A program made the position numbers and the translations under genes. 64,000 nucleotides of DNA, taken from contig NZ_JBCNJT010000001.1 in the NCBI RefSeq assembly GCF_039596395.1, positions 1,275,315-1,339,314 of the forward strand, in the 5' to 3' direction. Source of the DNA: Fluviicola sp. GTDB lineage: Bacteria > Bacteroidota > Bacteroidia > Flavobacteriales_D > Crocinitomicaceae. How positions within the stretch are numbered: position 1 is the stretch's first letter; each line of letters opens with the position of its first letter. The notes under the pieces were generated by a model. It made no database searches and was not told where the DNA came from. It saw only the letters and a program-made list of their open reading frames with translations. Shown piece by piece: positions 51,008 to 60,000 of the stretch.

Positions 51008-52283
51008 TAATCAGGCTTTTCACGAAATTAGGTAAGGCGAAACTTGCTTTGTGAATATCCGAATTGTAGTATTTCAATCCTTTCGCGCTTACAAACTCGT
51101 CGATTTGAGCATCGTTTGTAATGGATTTTGGCTGAGCACTTCCTTTTAATCCGTACTGGAAGCTCCACATTCCAGTTGGGTATGTAGGAACGAAGAACAA
51201 AGACACCGGTGCATTTTCTTTTCCGAAAATATGCTGAAGGGTAATGTTCAATTCGGTAAATGCCTGCTCGTTGAATTTAGGAGATTCTCCCTGGGCAACC
51301 AAAATTCCTCCCGGTTTCAAAATACGGTGACAGTTTCTGTAGAATTCTACGGAGAATAATCCTTCAGCCGGTCCTACAGGATCCGATCCGTCAACGATTA
51401 CCAGATCAAACTCTTCGTTTGCAGCTTCTTTTGCGAAAGCAATTCCGTCGCCAACGATCAGGTTCAATTTCGGATGGTCGAATGAAGCAGCAATTCCCGG
51501 TAAATGTTCTTTACATGCTTTGATTACTTCCCCGTCGATTTCCACCATTGTTACTTTCTCCACACCTTCATGGCGTAAGAACTCACGTACAGTTCCACCG
51601 TCGCCACCACCGATCACCAAAATGTTCTTGGCATTTCCATGAGTAAACATAGCAGGGTGGGAGATCATTTCGTGGTAATGGAATTCATCTTTTTCAGTTG
51701 TCATGAACATATCGTCCAAAGTCAGCAACTTTCCGTACTTAGGAGATTCCAAAATACGCACGCGCTGGAACGGAGATTGAACATCGTAGAACACTTCACC
51801 TGTATAGCGTAAAGACAGCGCCTGGTTATCGTCCTTGTCTGTAAACCACACGTTACGGGTATACATTTCAGGATTTGTCCATTCACCGGCTTTCTGACGC
51901 ATCGAAGAGATATCGAAGTCATTTCTTGTTAATAACTGAACTGCTCCACGCTTCATTTCCAAAGCAGAATAGTTCTTGGCACCAAAACATTCTTTCAGGT
52001 AATCGAATGAAATCCAGGCATCCATTTCCCCGCAAGTGAATAAATCCACTGCAGCATACCCGTATTCCGGCCATGTATGAATCGCCAAATGGCTTTCTTG
52101 AATTACCACTACACCTGAAACTCCGTATGGAGAAAAATGGTGGAATGTAGAATTAATCACAGTTGCACCTGCTTTCAAAGCCGCGTCTACCATGTCGCGC
52201 TCGATCGAAGATACATCATTCATAATGTGCGGATCGCACCCCATAAACTCAACCAGAATATGGTTCCCCAATGCATTACTCAT
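51000..52283 (-). CDS. AdoMet decarboxylase-spermidine synthase fusion (SpeD-SpeE)
   Basis: A 427-residue two-domain protein. Residues ~1-120 are a bacterial AdoMet decarboxylase proenzyme: the self-cleavage site is Glu63-Ser64 in [20 protein letters not shown], with His69 and Cys84 (FTCG) in the positions of known processing and catalytic residues; Ser64 would become the pyruvoyl group. Residues ~140-427 are spermidine synthase: [26 protein letters not shown] (AdoMet site), [23 protein letters not shown]. Together they would make decarboxylated AdoMet and use it to aminopropylate putrescine. It overlaps speB by 8 bp. AdoMetDC relatives that decarboxylate arginine or ornithine exist, so substrate needs care. 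Confidence 0.92.
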   Translation of the reverse strand: MSNALGNHILVEFMGCDPHIMNDVSSIERDMVDAALKAGATVINSTFHHFSPYGVSGVVVIQESHLAIHTWPEYGYAAVDLFTCGEMDAWISFDYLKECFGAKNYSALEMKRGAVQLLTRNDFDISSMRQKAGEWTNPEMYTRNVWFTDKDDNQALSLRYTGEVFYDVQSPFQRVRILESPKYGKLLTLDDMFMTTEKDEFHYHEMISHPAMFTHGNAKNILVIGGGDGGTVREFLRHEGVEKVTMVEIDGEVIKACKEHLPGIAASFDHPKLNLIVGDGIAFAKEAANEEFDLVIVDGSDPVGPAEGLFSVEFYRNCHRILKPGGILVAQGESPKFNEQAFTELNITLQHIFGKENAPVSLFFVPTYPTGMWSFQYGLKGSAQPKSITNDAQIDEFVSAKGLKYYNSDIHKASFALPNFVKSLING

Positions 52284-52319
52284 TAGCTATTCAGTATAAA
52301 TTATAAAAACGAGCGCAAA

Positions 52320-52327
52320 GGTACTGG
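52320..52327 (-). promoter_or_regulatory. -7 box (TACCTTTG) of the polyamine operon
   Basis: On the minus strand TACCTTTG fits TAnnTTTG, 36 bp before the start codon at 52283. No -33 TTG at proper spacing. Confidence 0.55.
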
Positions 52328-52395
52328 TTTTAGATGGTTTAGAGGCGAATAATTTGAAAAAATAACAGAGAGTTAATTCCGAACTGCGAATTCCG

Positions 52396-52537
52396 AATTG
52401 CGAATGATTGGATTGGCTGTTAAAATGCAATTTTTCCACCAGGTGTTGATTTGATTAATGAGCTCATTTTTAGTGGATAAAAGAAGAAATAAAGAAAGGG
52501 CGTTTAATCCGGAATTAAGAATTCGTCATTCGCAATT
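52396..52537. repeat. Inverted AATTGCGAATGA pair reaching into a gene end
   Basis: AATTGCGAATGA (52396-52407) is mirrored by TCATTCGCAATT (52526-52537). The second arm supplies codons for the C-terminal QLRMTN of the alpha/beta hydrolase, so the end of that protein may be repeat-derived. No other gene lies in 52284-52514. Confidence 0.5.
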
Positions 52538-53300
52538 GGTTAAACCCGTTTTCAATTTCCCGGATGATCAGGTCTTTCTTTTCCAGGTGCGGATGATGGC
52601 CGCAATTCGGAACCATTATTCCCTTCCGGTTTATCTTGTCCAGGACAATAGAATTTACCTGTTCTTCTGTTCCGTATTGATCGTTTGTTCCCTGCATGGC
52701 TAAAACGGGAATGTTGAACGATTGGATTTCTTCCCGGATGCCCCAGTTTCTGAATTCCGGATTTAGCCACGTGTTTGCCCAGGCATAAAACAATTCTTTG
52801 GTCTTTTCTCCGTGAATGCGGTACAAACCGTCCAGCTTACCGGATTCAAACGCTTCGATTGCGGGATGGATTCCAGCCAGGGTTTCTTCTTCTACAAAAG
52901 TATGCGCAGCCATTGTTACAACAGCCAACAGGTTTTTCAGTTGTCGTGAAGCGAGGATCAGGGCAATACTTCCACCGTCGCTGTGACCGACCAGGATGAT
53001 TTTTTGGTCCGGGTTCAGGATTTCTTTCAGGACGTCCTGCGTTTCATCCGCATAATTGTGCAGGTAACGGATATCGCGCTCACCGGCCAAATCGCTTGAT
53101 TTTCCGTGTCCGCTCCGTTCAATAACAATTCCCGGAAGGTTGAGCGCGTGGCATAATTCTGCCGGGAAACTTTTCCACTGGATAATGCTTCCCAGGGCTT
53201 CGTGAAGAAATACCAGAACCGGTTTTGGTCCGTTCAAAAGATTTGAATTGATCCATTGAATGTTGATTTCTTTGGTGCCTGATCGAATGATTTTTTCCAT
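52515..53300 (-). CDS. Alpha/beta hydrolase
   Basis: A 261-residue cytoplasmic hydrolase: LVFLHEALGSIIQWKSFP (oxyanion region HEALGS), IVIERSGHGKS, nucleophile Ser in VGHSDGGSIALIL (GxSxG variant GHSDGG) near residue 98, and the late His in VPNCGHHPHLEKKD. It is probably an esterase- or thioesterase-like enzyme; substrate unknown. The frame is open to 53354, but the extra 18 residues would come from the palindromic terminator at 53320, so ATG 53300 is the true start. Confidence 0.88.
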   Translation of the reverse strand: MEKIIRSGTKEINIQWINSNLLNGPKPVLVFLHEALGSIIQWKSFPAELCHALNLPGIVIERSGHGKSSDLAGERDIRYLHNYADETQDVLKEILNPDQKIILVGHSDGGSIALILASRQLKNLLAVVTMAAHTFVEEETLAGIHPAIEAFESGKLDGLYRIHGEKTKELFYAWANTWLNPEFRNWGIREEIQSFNIPVLAMQGTNDQYGTEEQVNSIVLDKINRKGIMVPNCGHHPHLEKKDLIIREIENGFNQLRMTNS

Positions 53301-53319
53301 TTCCGGATCGTTATATATG

Positions 53320-53349
53320 GGTAGGGGCGGAAAATTTTCCGCCCCTACC
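53320..53349. terminator. Palindromic terminator after efp
   Basis: A perfect 30-bp palindrome with centre GGCGGAAAATTTTCCGCC. It is 28 bp past the efp stop (minus strand) and precedes the hydrolase gene. Confidence 0.85.
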
Positions 53350-53377
53350 ATCATTATTTATTCAGAATGTATTCGAA

Positions 53378-53944
53378 TCAGTTCTTCACGCGCTCTACGT
53401 AAACACCTGTTCTTGTGTCGATTTTAATGACTTCTCCCATGTCGATGAACAAAGGAACTTTCACTTCAGCACCTGTTGCAATAGTTGCAGCTTTCATAGA
53501 GTTTGTAGCTGTATCGCCCTTCACTCCCGGCTCCGTGTAAGTTACTTCGGAAATCAGGTACATCGGTAATTCAACTACCAAAGGAACTTCGTCGTTTGCA
53601 TCGTATAAAATATTACAAACCATTCCTTCCATTAAGAATGCAGGTTTTTCGATCATCTTTGCAGGAATAGTCACTTGCTCGAATGTTTCGTTGTTCATGA
53701 AAATGAAATCCTGATCTTCCTGGTACAAGTATTGGTATTCGCGGTTCTCCACACGAACGATCTCAATTTTGTGACCTGCAGAAAAGGTGTTGTCAATTAC
53801 TTTCCCTGTTTCGATAATACGCATTTTAGTACGTACGAAAGCAGGACCTTTTCCTGGTTTTACGTGTTGGAATTCAATGATCTGGCTGATCTTGTCATTG
53901 AACTTGATACATAACCCGTTTCGAATATCTGCGGTAGTTGCCAT
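53378..53944 (-). CDS. efp: Elongation factor P
   Basis: A 188-residue translation factor that helps ribosomes form peptide bonds at consecutive prolines. All three beta-barrel domains are present: GLCIKFNDKISQIIEFQHVKPGKGPAFVRTK with Lys in the PGKG loop near residue 34 (the site modified or left bare in different lineages), FMNNETFEQVTI, and GDTATNSMKAATIATGAEVKVPLFIDMGEVIKIDTRTGVYVER. Length is normal for the family. -7 box at 53970, terminator at 53320. Confidence 0.97.
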   Translation of the reverse strand: MATTADIRNGLCIKFNDKISQIIEFQHVKPGKGPAFVRTKMRIIETGKVIDNTFSAGHKIEIVRVENREYQYLYQEDQDFIFMNNETFEQVTIPAKMIEKPAFLMEGMVCNILYDANDEVPLVVELPMYLISEVTYTEPGVKGDTATNSMKAATIATGAEVKVPLFIDMGEVIKIDTRTGVYVERVKN

Positions 53945-53969
53945 GCTTTTTGTTTATTGTTTTCGGGCG

Positions 53970-53977
53970 CAAATATA
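53970..53977 (-). promoter_or_regulatory. -7 box (TATATTTG) of efp
   Basis: TATATTTG on the minus strand, 25 bp before the efp start. A TTG lies 16 bp further upstream (53994-53996), slightly close for a -33 element. Confidence 0.55.
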
Positions 53978-54055
53978 ACCAAATTTTCATCCGCAACCCG
54001 ATTAAAAATTAACGTTTCATAAGACGATCCGCTAGGATAGGTCAATTAAATCGAT

Positions 54056-54063
54056 TACTTTTG
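54056..54063 (+). promoter_or_regulatory. -7 box (TACTTTTG) of tatA
   Basis: TACTTTTG matches TAnnTTTG and ends 8 bp before the tatA ATG, giving a nearly leaderless transcript. Confidence 0.55.
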
Positions 54064-54071
54064 TTGTCATT

Positions 54072-54494
54072 ATGACAGTTTTACCCTTATTTCTAAGTGA
54101 TGTCGGCGGTTCTGAGATCGTCTTGATCTTACTGGTTATATTGATGTTTTTTGGTTCAAAGAGCATCCCGGGAATCGCCCGTACCATGGGGAAAACAATG
54201 CATCAGATCAGACAAGCTTCACAAGATGTTCAAAACGAGATTAAAAAATCGGCAGGAGATGTGAAGACGGATTTCGATTTGCAGAAAATGGTCCGTGAAA
54301 CGACCGATATCATTGAAAAACCGCTTTTGGAAGAATCGGTAAAAATGGATCAGATTATCCAAACTCCGACTCAATTCTCCAAACCTTTCGGTGCAATGCC
54401 GAATCCTTCATCGACCCCGGTCACAGATACGGATGTAAAGCCAACACTGGACCAGCCGGTTGCGGAACCCAATAAAGATTTAGCACAGGAATAA
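54072..54494 (+). CDS. tatA: TatA/B family twin-arginine translocase subunit
   Basis: A 140-residue membrane protein: N-terminal membrane helix (residues ~12-30, SEIVLILLVILMFFGSKSIPGIARTMGK) with the FG-hinge typical of TatA (FFGSKSIP), an amphipathic helix (GKTMHQIRQASQDVQNEIK), and a Pro/Thr-rich, acidic tail. TatA oligomers make the pore for folded Tat substrates in the inner membrane. No TatC is adjacent. It diverges from efp. Confidence 0.92.
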   Translation: MTVLPLFLSDVGGSEIVLILLVILMFFGSKSIPGIARTMGKTMHQIRQASQDVQNEIKKSAGDVKTDFDLQKMVRETTDIIEKPLLEESVKMDQIIQTPTQFSKPFGAMPNPSSTPVTDTDVKPTLDQPVAEPNKDLAQE

Positions 54495-54504
54495 TATTTA
54501 ATAT

Positions 54505-54532
54505 GTAGGTTCGCGATTAATCGCGAACCTAC
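54505..54532. terminator. Palindromic terminator between converging genes
   Basis: GTAGGTTCGCGATTAATCGCGAACCTAC in two 14-bp arms (54505-54518, 54519-54532), a perfect palindrome, 10 bp from each flanking stop codon; CGATTAATCG family. Confidence 0.85.
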
Positions 54533-54541
54533 TGTTTTATA

Positions 54542-55108
54542 TTAGCTAGTCATTTGAAATACCAGATCCTGGTAAACCTGCGCATTTCCCTTTTGCAGGT
54601 ATTCGATTTCTTCCGCGCCTCCAAATGCAAGAATAGGAACAAAGGTAAATACTTCGTGTTTTTTTAATTCCCCCTGTTGTTTGAATGCTTCCCTGAACAA
54701 GCTTTCGCGCAACCAAACATTGCGGTCTTCTTCGTCTAGTAAAAGATCTTCGAAAAAGCCATTCATGCTCCAGATGAGGGTTTTGATTTCGCGGTACTGA
54801 ATATCAATGATGCAGACATCTTCATCTACTTCCGTCAGTCTTCGGTAATAGAACAATTCTCCGAATGCGCTGATTGCAAAAGGAACATAATTGGGAACTT
54901 CTCTTCCGAGCCAGGTCCACAAACTGTCTTCAAAATCTGCCGGATTCACAAACTCAATCAGCCCGTCGTTGTATTTCCCGAATCCGCTCGTTTTCCAAAT
55001 CTCAATCAGTGATCCAGGAACTTTGTTTTCGTATTTCCGGATCGTTTCTTCCGATGCTGGAACGCAGTCTGAACCGGGTTGGTAATAGGATTTGAAATTT
55101 TCAAGCAT
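54542..55108 (-). CDS. GAD-like / DUF1851 domain protein, possible immunity protein
   Basis: A 188-residue soluble protein. The N-terminal part has the GAD-like pattern (VPGSLIEIWKTSGFGKYNDGLIEFVNP, YVPFAISAFGELFYYR), followed by DUF1851 (EEDRNVWLRESLFREAF; YTFVPILAFGGAEEIEYLQ-like FVPILAFGG). These domains, as in the T6SS immunity protein Tdi1, protect against toxins. No toxin or secretion locus is seen next to it; the call is by domain only. It is the last minus-strand gene before tatA's terminator. Confidence 0.78.
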   Translation of the reverse strand: MLENFKSYYQPGSDCVPASEETIRKYENKVPGSLIEIWKTSGFGKYNDGLIEFVNPADFEDSLWTWLGREVPNYVPFAISAFGELFYYRRLTEVDEDVCIIDIQYREIKTLIWSMNGFFEDLLLDEEDRNVWLRESLFREAFKQQGELKKHEVFTFVPILAFGGAEEIEYLQKGNAQVYQDLVFQMTS

Positions 55109-55122
55109 AGGTTATAAATTAT

Positions 55123-55150
55123 GTAGGGGCGGAAAATTTTACGCCCCTAC
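55123..55150. terminator. Palindromic terminator
   Basis: GTAGGGGCGGAAAA / TTTTACGCCCCTAC, 14-bp arms with one mismatch (55123-55136, 55137-55150). It lies 6 bp past a minus-strand stop and 14 bp before the next start. Confidence 0.8.
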
Positions 55151-55156
55151 TATTTG

Positions 55157-55696
55157 TTAGTCTTCGTCCTGGTAGGTCGTTTCTTTCAATTTGAAATCTT
55201 TCCGGATTTCCGGATGTGAGATCTCGCCACCGGAATTCCCGACTTCTTTGGCAAAATAGGCGGCAATAACCCCAACGATCAAAACGATGATGGAAGCAGG
55301 CATCGCCATGGATTTCTTTTTGAATTCCAGGAATAAAGCGATGATTGACAGCGCCATAATTCCCCACATAATCGGCATTAATTCTTCCGCATGTTCTTCG
55401 TGGATATGGATCAGTGTTTCTGTTTCTTCACTGTTTTCCAATGTTTGCTGGATAGCATCCGGGCAATCCTGGGAAATGGTTCGTTGCTCCACAGCTTCTT
55501 CCACGAAATGTTCTGCACCTTCACCGGTCGCATCCGAAATTTGAGCGGTAATTCCCGCAATGACGAATAATAAAAGTCCGACTCTACGAGTAACGGATGA
55601 TTTTGCCAGGATCCCGATCAATAGAACGATGATTCCTAAAATCAGCCCGATAATCGGAAAATGGTTAATGATTAAGTGTGAATGTGCTGCGTTCAT
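55157..55696 (-). CDS. Membrane protein, DUF2231-like
   Basis: A 179-residue inner-membrane protein with four helices (near residues 10-28, 38-58, 110-128, 134-152). It begins MNAAHSHLIINHFPIIGLIL, resembling the HxxxxHFP start of DUF2231-type proteins. A His/Glu-rich loop (HIHEEHAEEL near residue 100) lies between helices 2 and 3 and could bind metal. The C-terminus is acidic. ATG 55696 fits; the frame is open upstream. Role unknown. Confidence 0.72.
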   Translation of the reverse strand: MNAAHSHLIINHFPIIGLILGIIVLLIGILAKSSVTRRVGLLLFVIAGITAQISDATGEGAEHFVEEAVEQRTISQDCPDAIQQTLENSEETETLIHIHEEHAEELMPIMWGIMALSIIALFLEFKKKSMAMPASIIVLIVGVIAAYFAKEVGNSGGEISHPEIRKDFKLKETTYQDED

Positions 55697-55788
55697 AAGC
55701 GTTGAATTTGGGGTCGAAAATACGAGAATAAACGAATAGTGCACCATGACAGACAATAAAAATCTGTGGGACACATCCGGCGATTTTT

Positions 55789-56925
55789 TTAATCATGCAG
55801 AAGCAACGCAAGCCTTTCACCTATTAATGAGCCGATTGCGACACCCATTCCTCCGAGACGTACTCCAACGGCAATGTTCGGTTTGATTTTTTCCAGGATC
55901 GGGCCTTTTTCAGTTCCGACTCCCATGGTTCCGGACCAGCGGTAATCGATCGAGAACTCTGCGTTTGGAATGATTTGTTCGCGCAGCAATTTCTCCAAAG
56001 CCTGCTGAATGAGTGCTGTTTGGTTGAGATCAAAGGTGTTTTCAGCTTTAAAATCCAGGTTCCTTCCACCGCCGAATAAAACCCGGTTCCCGACATTCCG
56101 GAAGTAGTAATAGCCTTTGTCCAGGTGAAAGGTTCCTTTGGCTCGGAGCCCTTTGATTTCCGAAGTGACCAAAACCTGTGCTCTTGCCGGTTCTACAAGT
56201 AAACCCGGTAAGAGTTTTTTAGCAAATCCATTGATGGTAACAGCTACCTTTTTCGACCGTATTTCTCCGTAATTTGTTTCTATGACCGCTTCATGATCGT
56301 CGGCATGTATTTGGGTTACTTCAATTCCATTCAGAACGATGATTCCATTTTTCGCCAGGTCTTTTTGGGTGGCTAAAAGCAATTTCCCGGTGTCGATAGC
56401 GCCTTCCAGTCGATTGAAATAACCGCCTTCAAACCCGCTGAAACCAAACTTCTCATTTACGTTTTTCTCAAAAGAGTAGCAATCCTTTTTACCGGTTATG
56501 AACTCAATCTGTTGGTTCAGGTATGCCAGTTTCGGATGGTAGATGGCTAAATCTTCTTCGTCCGTGATCAGATCGTAAGAACCGCAATTTTCGTAATGAA
56601 TATCCGTGGCAGAGAAGCGTTGCAGCAACCGTTCCAAACCATCGTAGCGCAGTTTTACGGTGTTCCAAACACGTTCTTCCGGCACGTTTTCCAGGTCGTC
56701 CAATAGTTCCGTAACGCTGCCGAAACAAGCGAATCCGGCATTCTTTGTACTGGCCCCGAGCGGCAGATAACTGCGTTCCAAAATCACGATTTTTGCATCC
56801 GGATGTTGCCTTCTCAATTCCAATGCGCATGCCGAGCCAACAATTCCGCTTCCAACTACCAGGAAATCAATATTTTCCAAAAGCGTAACTTTTTCCCAGA
56901 AACTGAGTTGTTTAAATTGAATCAT
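55789..56925 (-). CDS. FAD-dependent oxidoreductase, DAO family
   Basis: A 378-residue cytoplasmic enzyme of the D-amino-acid/glycine-oxidase-like family. FAD-binding GxGxxG is in FLVVGSGIVGSACALELRRQ near residues 22-35, with the acidic residue VILERSYLP after it; GASTKNAGFACFG is the family's second contact; C-terminal YRWSGTMGVGTEKGPI and VGVRLGGMGVAIGS close the FAD site. The substrate is unknown; the family includes glycine, sarcosine and D-amino acid oxidases. It diverges from the giant repeat protein gene. Confidence 0.9.
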   Translation of the reverse strand: MIQFKQLSFWEKVTLLENIDFLVVGSGIVGSACALELRRQHPDAKIVILERSYLPLGASTKNAGFACFGSVTELLDDLENVPEERVWNTVKLRYDGLERLLQRFSATDIHYENCGSYDLITDEEDLAIYHPKLAYLNQQIEFITGKKDCYSFEKNVNEKFGFSGFEGGYFNRLEGAIDTGKLLLATQKDLAKNGIIVLNGIEVTQIHADDHEAVIETNYGEIRSKKVAVTINGFAKKLLPGLLVEPARAQVLVTSEIKGLRAKGTFHLDKGYYYFRNVGNRVLFGGGRNLDFKAENTFDLNQTALIQQALEKLLREQIIPNAEFSIDYRWSGTMGVGTEKGPILEKIKPNIAVGVRLGGMGVAIGSLIGERLALLLHD

Positions 56926-57029
56926 AGCAGCGAAAATGAACTTTTTTTACCGATATTTGTATGAATATACGCAGCGAATTTAAACCAAAATCAATTTCGG
57001 TTGTACTACGACTAGAATAAACTAAAAAC

Positions 57030-60000
57030 ATGAGAGTGAAACTCCTTATTTTAATTTCCTTTTTCTTTCTGACCAACCTGGTTTTTGGGCAGATTGACAT
57101 GAATTTCTTCATCAAAACTACCAACTATACCACAGGTAAGAAGGAATCCGGTGTTACCGTAAAGTTGATGGAAGGTGCCAATACGGTATCTACTGCAACG
57201 ACAGACGCTTCCGGTGAAGTAAAGCTATTACTCAAAGCCGGTAAAAAATACAAAGTCGAAGTTTCGAAAGCCGGAAAAGTTTCCCGCTTATTGAATATCA
57301 ATGTTTCCAATGTCAATGATGAATTGCTGCAAGGAACTTCCAAGCCGGAGGGCCAGGCGCAGATTTCCCTCTTTGACGAACAGCCGAATGTCGATTACAG
57401 CTACGTAAAAACCAACCCGATTACGGAATTTTACTTTGACGGTCAAAATACCGTTTTGCAATACGACCAGATCCTTGCCGATAAAATGGCCAAGCGGATC
57501 GAGAAAATCATGAAAGATGCGGAAGGCGCTGCGAAACAGGGAGAAGCAAACTACAATTCCATTATCAAACAGGCAGATGCCTTGTTTACGGCTAAGAAAT
57601 ACGAAGAAGCTTTGACTCAGTATGAAGCGGCTGTAAAAATCAAACCGACCGAAAAACACCCGAATGACCGTTTGATTGAAATTGACGGAATTTTGAAAGC
57701 GGCTAAATCTGCGAATTTAGCAAATGCTCAATTAGACAGCGAATACAAAGCTTTGATTGCCTCTGCAGATGCGCTTAGAGATCAGAAGAAATACGAGGAT
57801 GCGATCAAGCGTTATCAGGAAGCATTGGCTAAAAAGCAGGAGCAATACCCGAAAGACGAGATTCAGAAAGCAGAAGCTGCAATCGAAGCAGCTAAAAATG
57901 AAGCTGCCAATGCCGAGAAGTACAATGCTGCAATGAAAGCAGGGGATGGATTCTACGGTCAGAAAAGCTGGATGGCGGCACGCGATAAATACAAGGAAGC
58001 CTTAAAGATCAAACCCGGTGATGCAGCTGCAACAGCTAAATTGACGGATCTGGACGGAAAACTGAATGCACAGAAAGCAGAACAGGACAAGAAACAAAAA
58101 TACAACGATGCTGTTGCGGCCGGTGACGCATTGATGGGAGAAGAAAAGTGGACAGAAGCAGTTGCCAAGTACACCGAGGCTTTGACTTTTGAAGCATCAG
58201 CGACTTACCCGAAGGATAAAATTGCGGAAGCAAAAGTAAAACTGGATGAGATTGCAAAAGCAAACGCCCTGAAAGAACAAATTACGAAATTACTTGCAGA
58301 AGGAACAACCGCACTTACAGCTAAACAGTACCCGGGAGCAAAAGCCAAGTTCGAACAGGTGCTGACTTTGGACAAAGACAATGCGGAGGCGAAAACCAAA
58401 TTGGCAGAAGTTGAAAAGCAACTGGAATTTGAAAAAGCAAATGCGGAGAAAATTGCCAAAGCAAAACAATTGGTTACAGAAGGTGATGCACTTGACAAAG
58501 CCTTAAAATATGCGGATGCAAAAGCCAAATACCAGGAATCGATTGCATTAATCCCTGATGCCGCGGTTCAGGCAAAAATCGACGCTGTTGATGCGAAAAT
58601 CCTGGCTGAAGGCAAGAAAGCGGAAAACAAAGCGAAATTCGACCAGGCAATCCTGGACGGAGATGCAAATCTGGCTACATCCAATTTCGAAGCAGCGAAG
58701 AAGAAATACGAGGAAGCTCAATTGCTGGATCCTGCTTCACAGGTTCCGAAACAAAAATTGATCGAGCTTGGTAAAAAAGAAGCGGCGGCTAATGCGGAGA
58801 AAGATAAGAACCAGAAATACCAGGAAGCGTTCAATGCCGGAGTAGCTGCATTGAGTGCGAAAGATTATACCACAGCGAAAGAGAAGCTTACACTAGCTAC
58901 AAGCATTGACAATACCAAGCAGGAAGCAAAGGATAAGCTGGCGGAAGTGACTAAGATCCTGGCAGACAATGCGCAGGCTGCTGCTCAAAAAGAGAAATAC
59001 GATGCAGCTTTAAAAGCAGGGAACGATTTGCTCGGACAAAACAAATTAGCTGAAGCGAAGAAGAAATTTGAAGAAGCATCCGTTTTAGATCCTTCACAGG
59101 CTGAACCTAAAGAGAAAATCAAGGAAGTAGACGCTTTATTGGCAAAAGCGGATAAAGAAAAACAAATTACGCAATTGCTTGCAGACGGTTCTGCTGCCTT
59201 GACTAAAAAAGATCTGAACGGCGCAAAAGGAAAGTTCCAGCAGGTACTGGCTTTGGATCCAACAAACAATACAGCATCCGAAAAGATGACTGAGATTCTG
59301 AAACTGGAAAATGACCAGGCCAGTGAAGCTCAGAAACAAGCTGCTTTTGATAAATTGAAAGGTGAAGGAATGTCTTTCCAGAACCAAAATAAATATGCAG
59401 AAGCAAAGCAGAAATACCTGGAAGCGAAAGCTATCAAATCGGATGAAGAAGTGGAAAAAGCAATCATTTGGTGCGATAAGAAAATTGCGGAAGAACTAAA
59501 AGATGCTGAGTTGAACAAGAAATACAATGCGATCCTGACCGAGGCAAAAGACCTGGAAGCTGCTAAAAAATATGACGAAGCAATCACAAAGTACGGGGAA
59601 GCTTTGGCGGTGAAAAACGAGCAGGAACCGAAAAACCGCATTGAGGCAATCAAAGCGTTGAAGGCTCAGAATGCCGAGCAGCAGAAAGTGGAAGAAGAAT
59701 ACCAGGCAGCAATCAAAAAAGGGGATGACCTTGTTTTGGCGAAGAAATATACGGATGCCATTCAAGCCTACAACTCTGCTTTGGTATTGAAGCCTTATGA
59801 GAAATTACCGGTTGAAAAAGCTGAAAATGCGAAGAAACTTTCCGAGCAGGAAACATTTGACGGTGATCAGGCTTATCAAAAGATCATTGATGTAGGAAAC
59901 AAAGCTTTCGAAGAAAAGAATTACGTGAAAGCAAAAGAGATGTTTAACCGTGCGGCTAACTTCAGACCTGCCGATCAGTATCCGAAGCAAAAACTACAGG

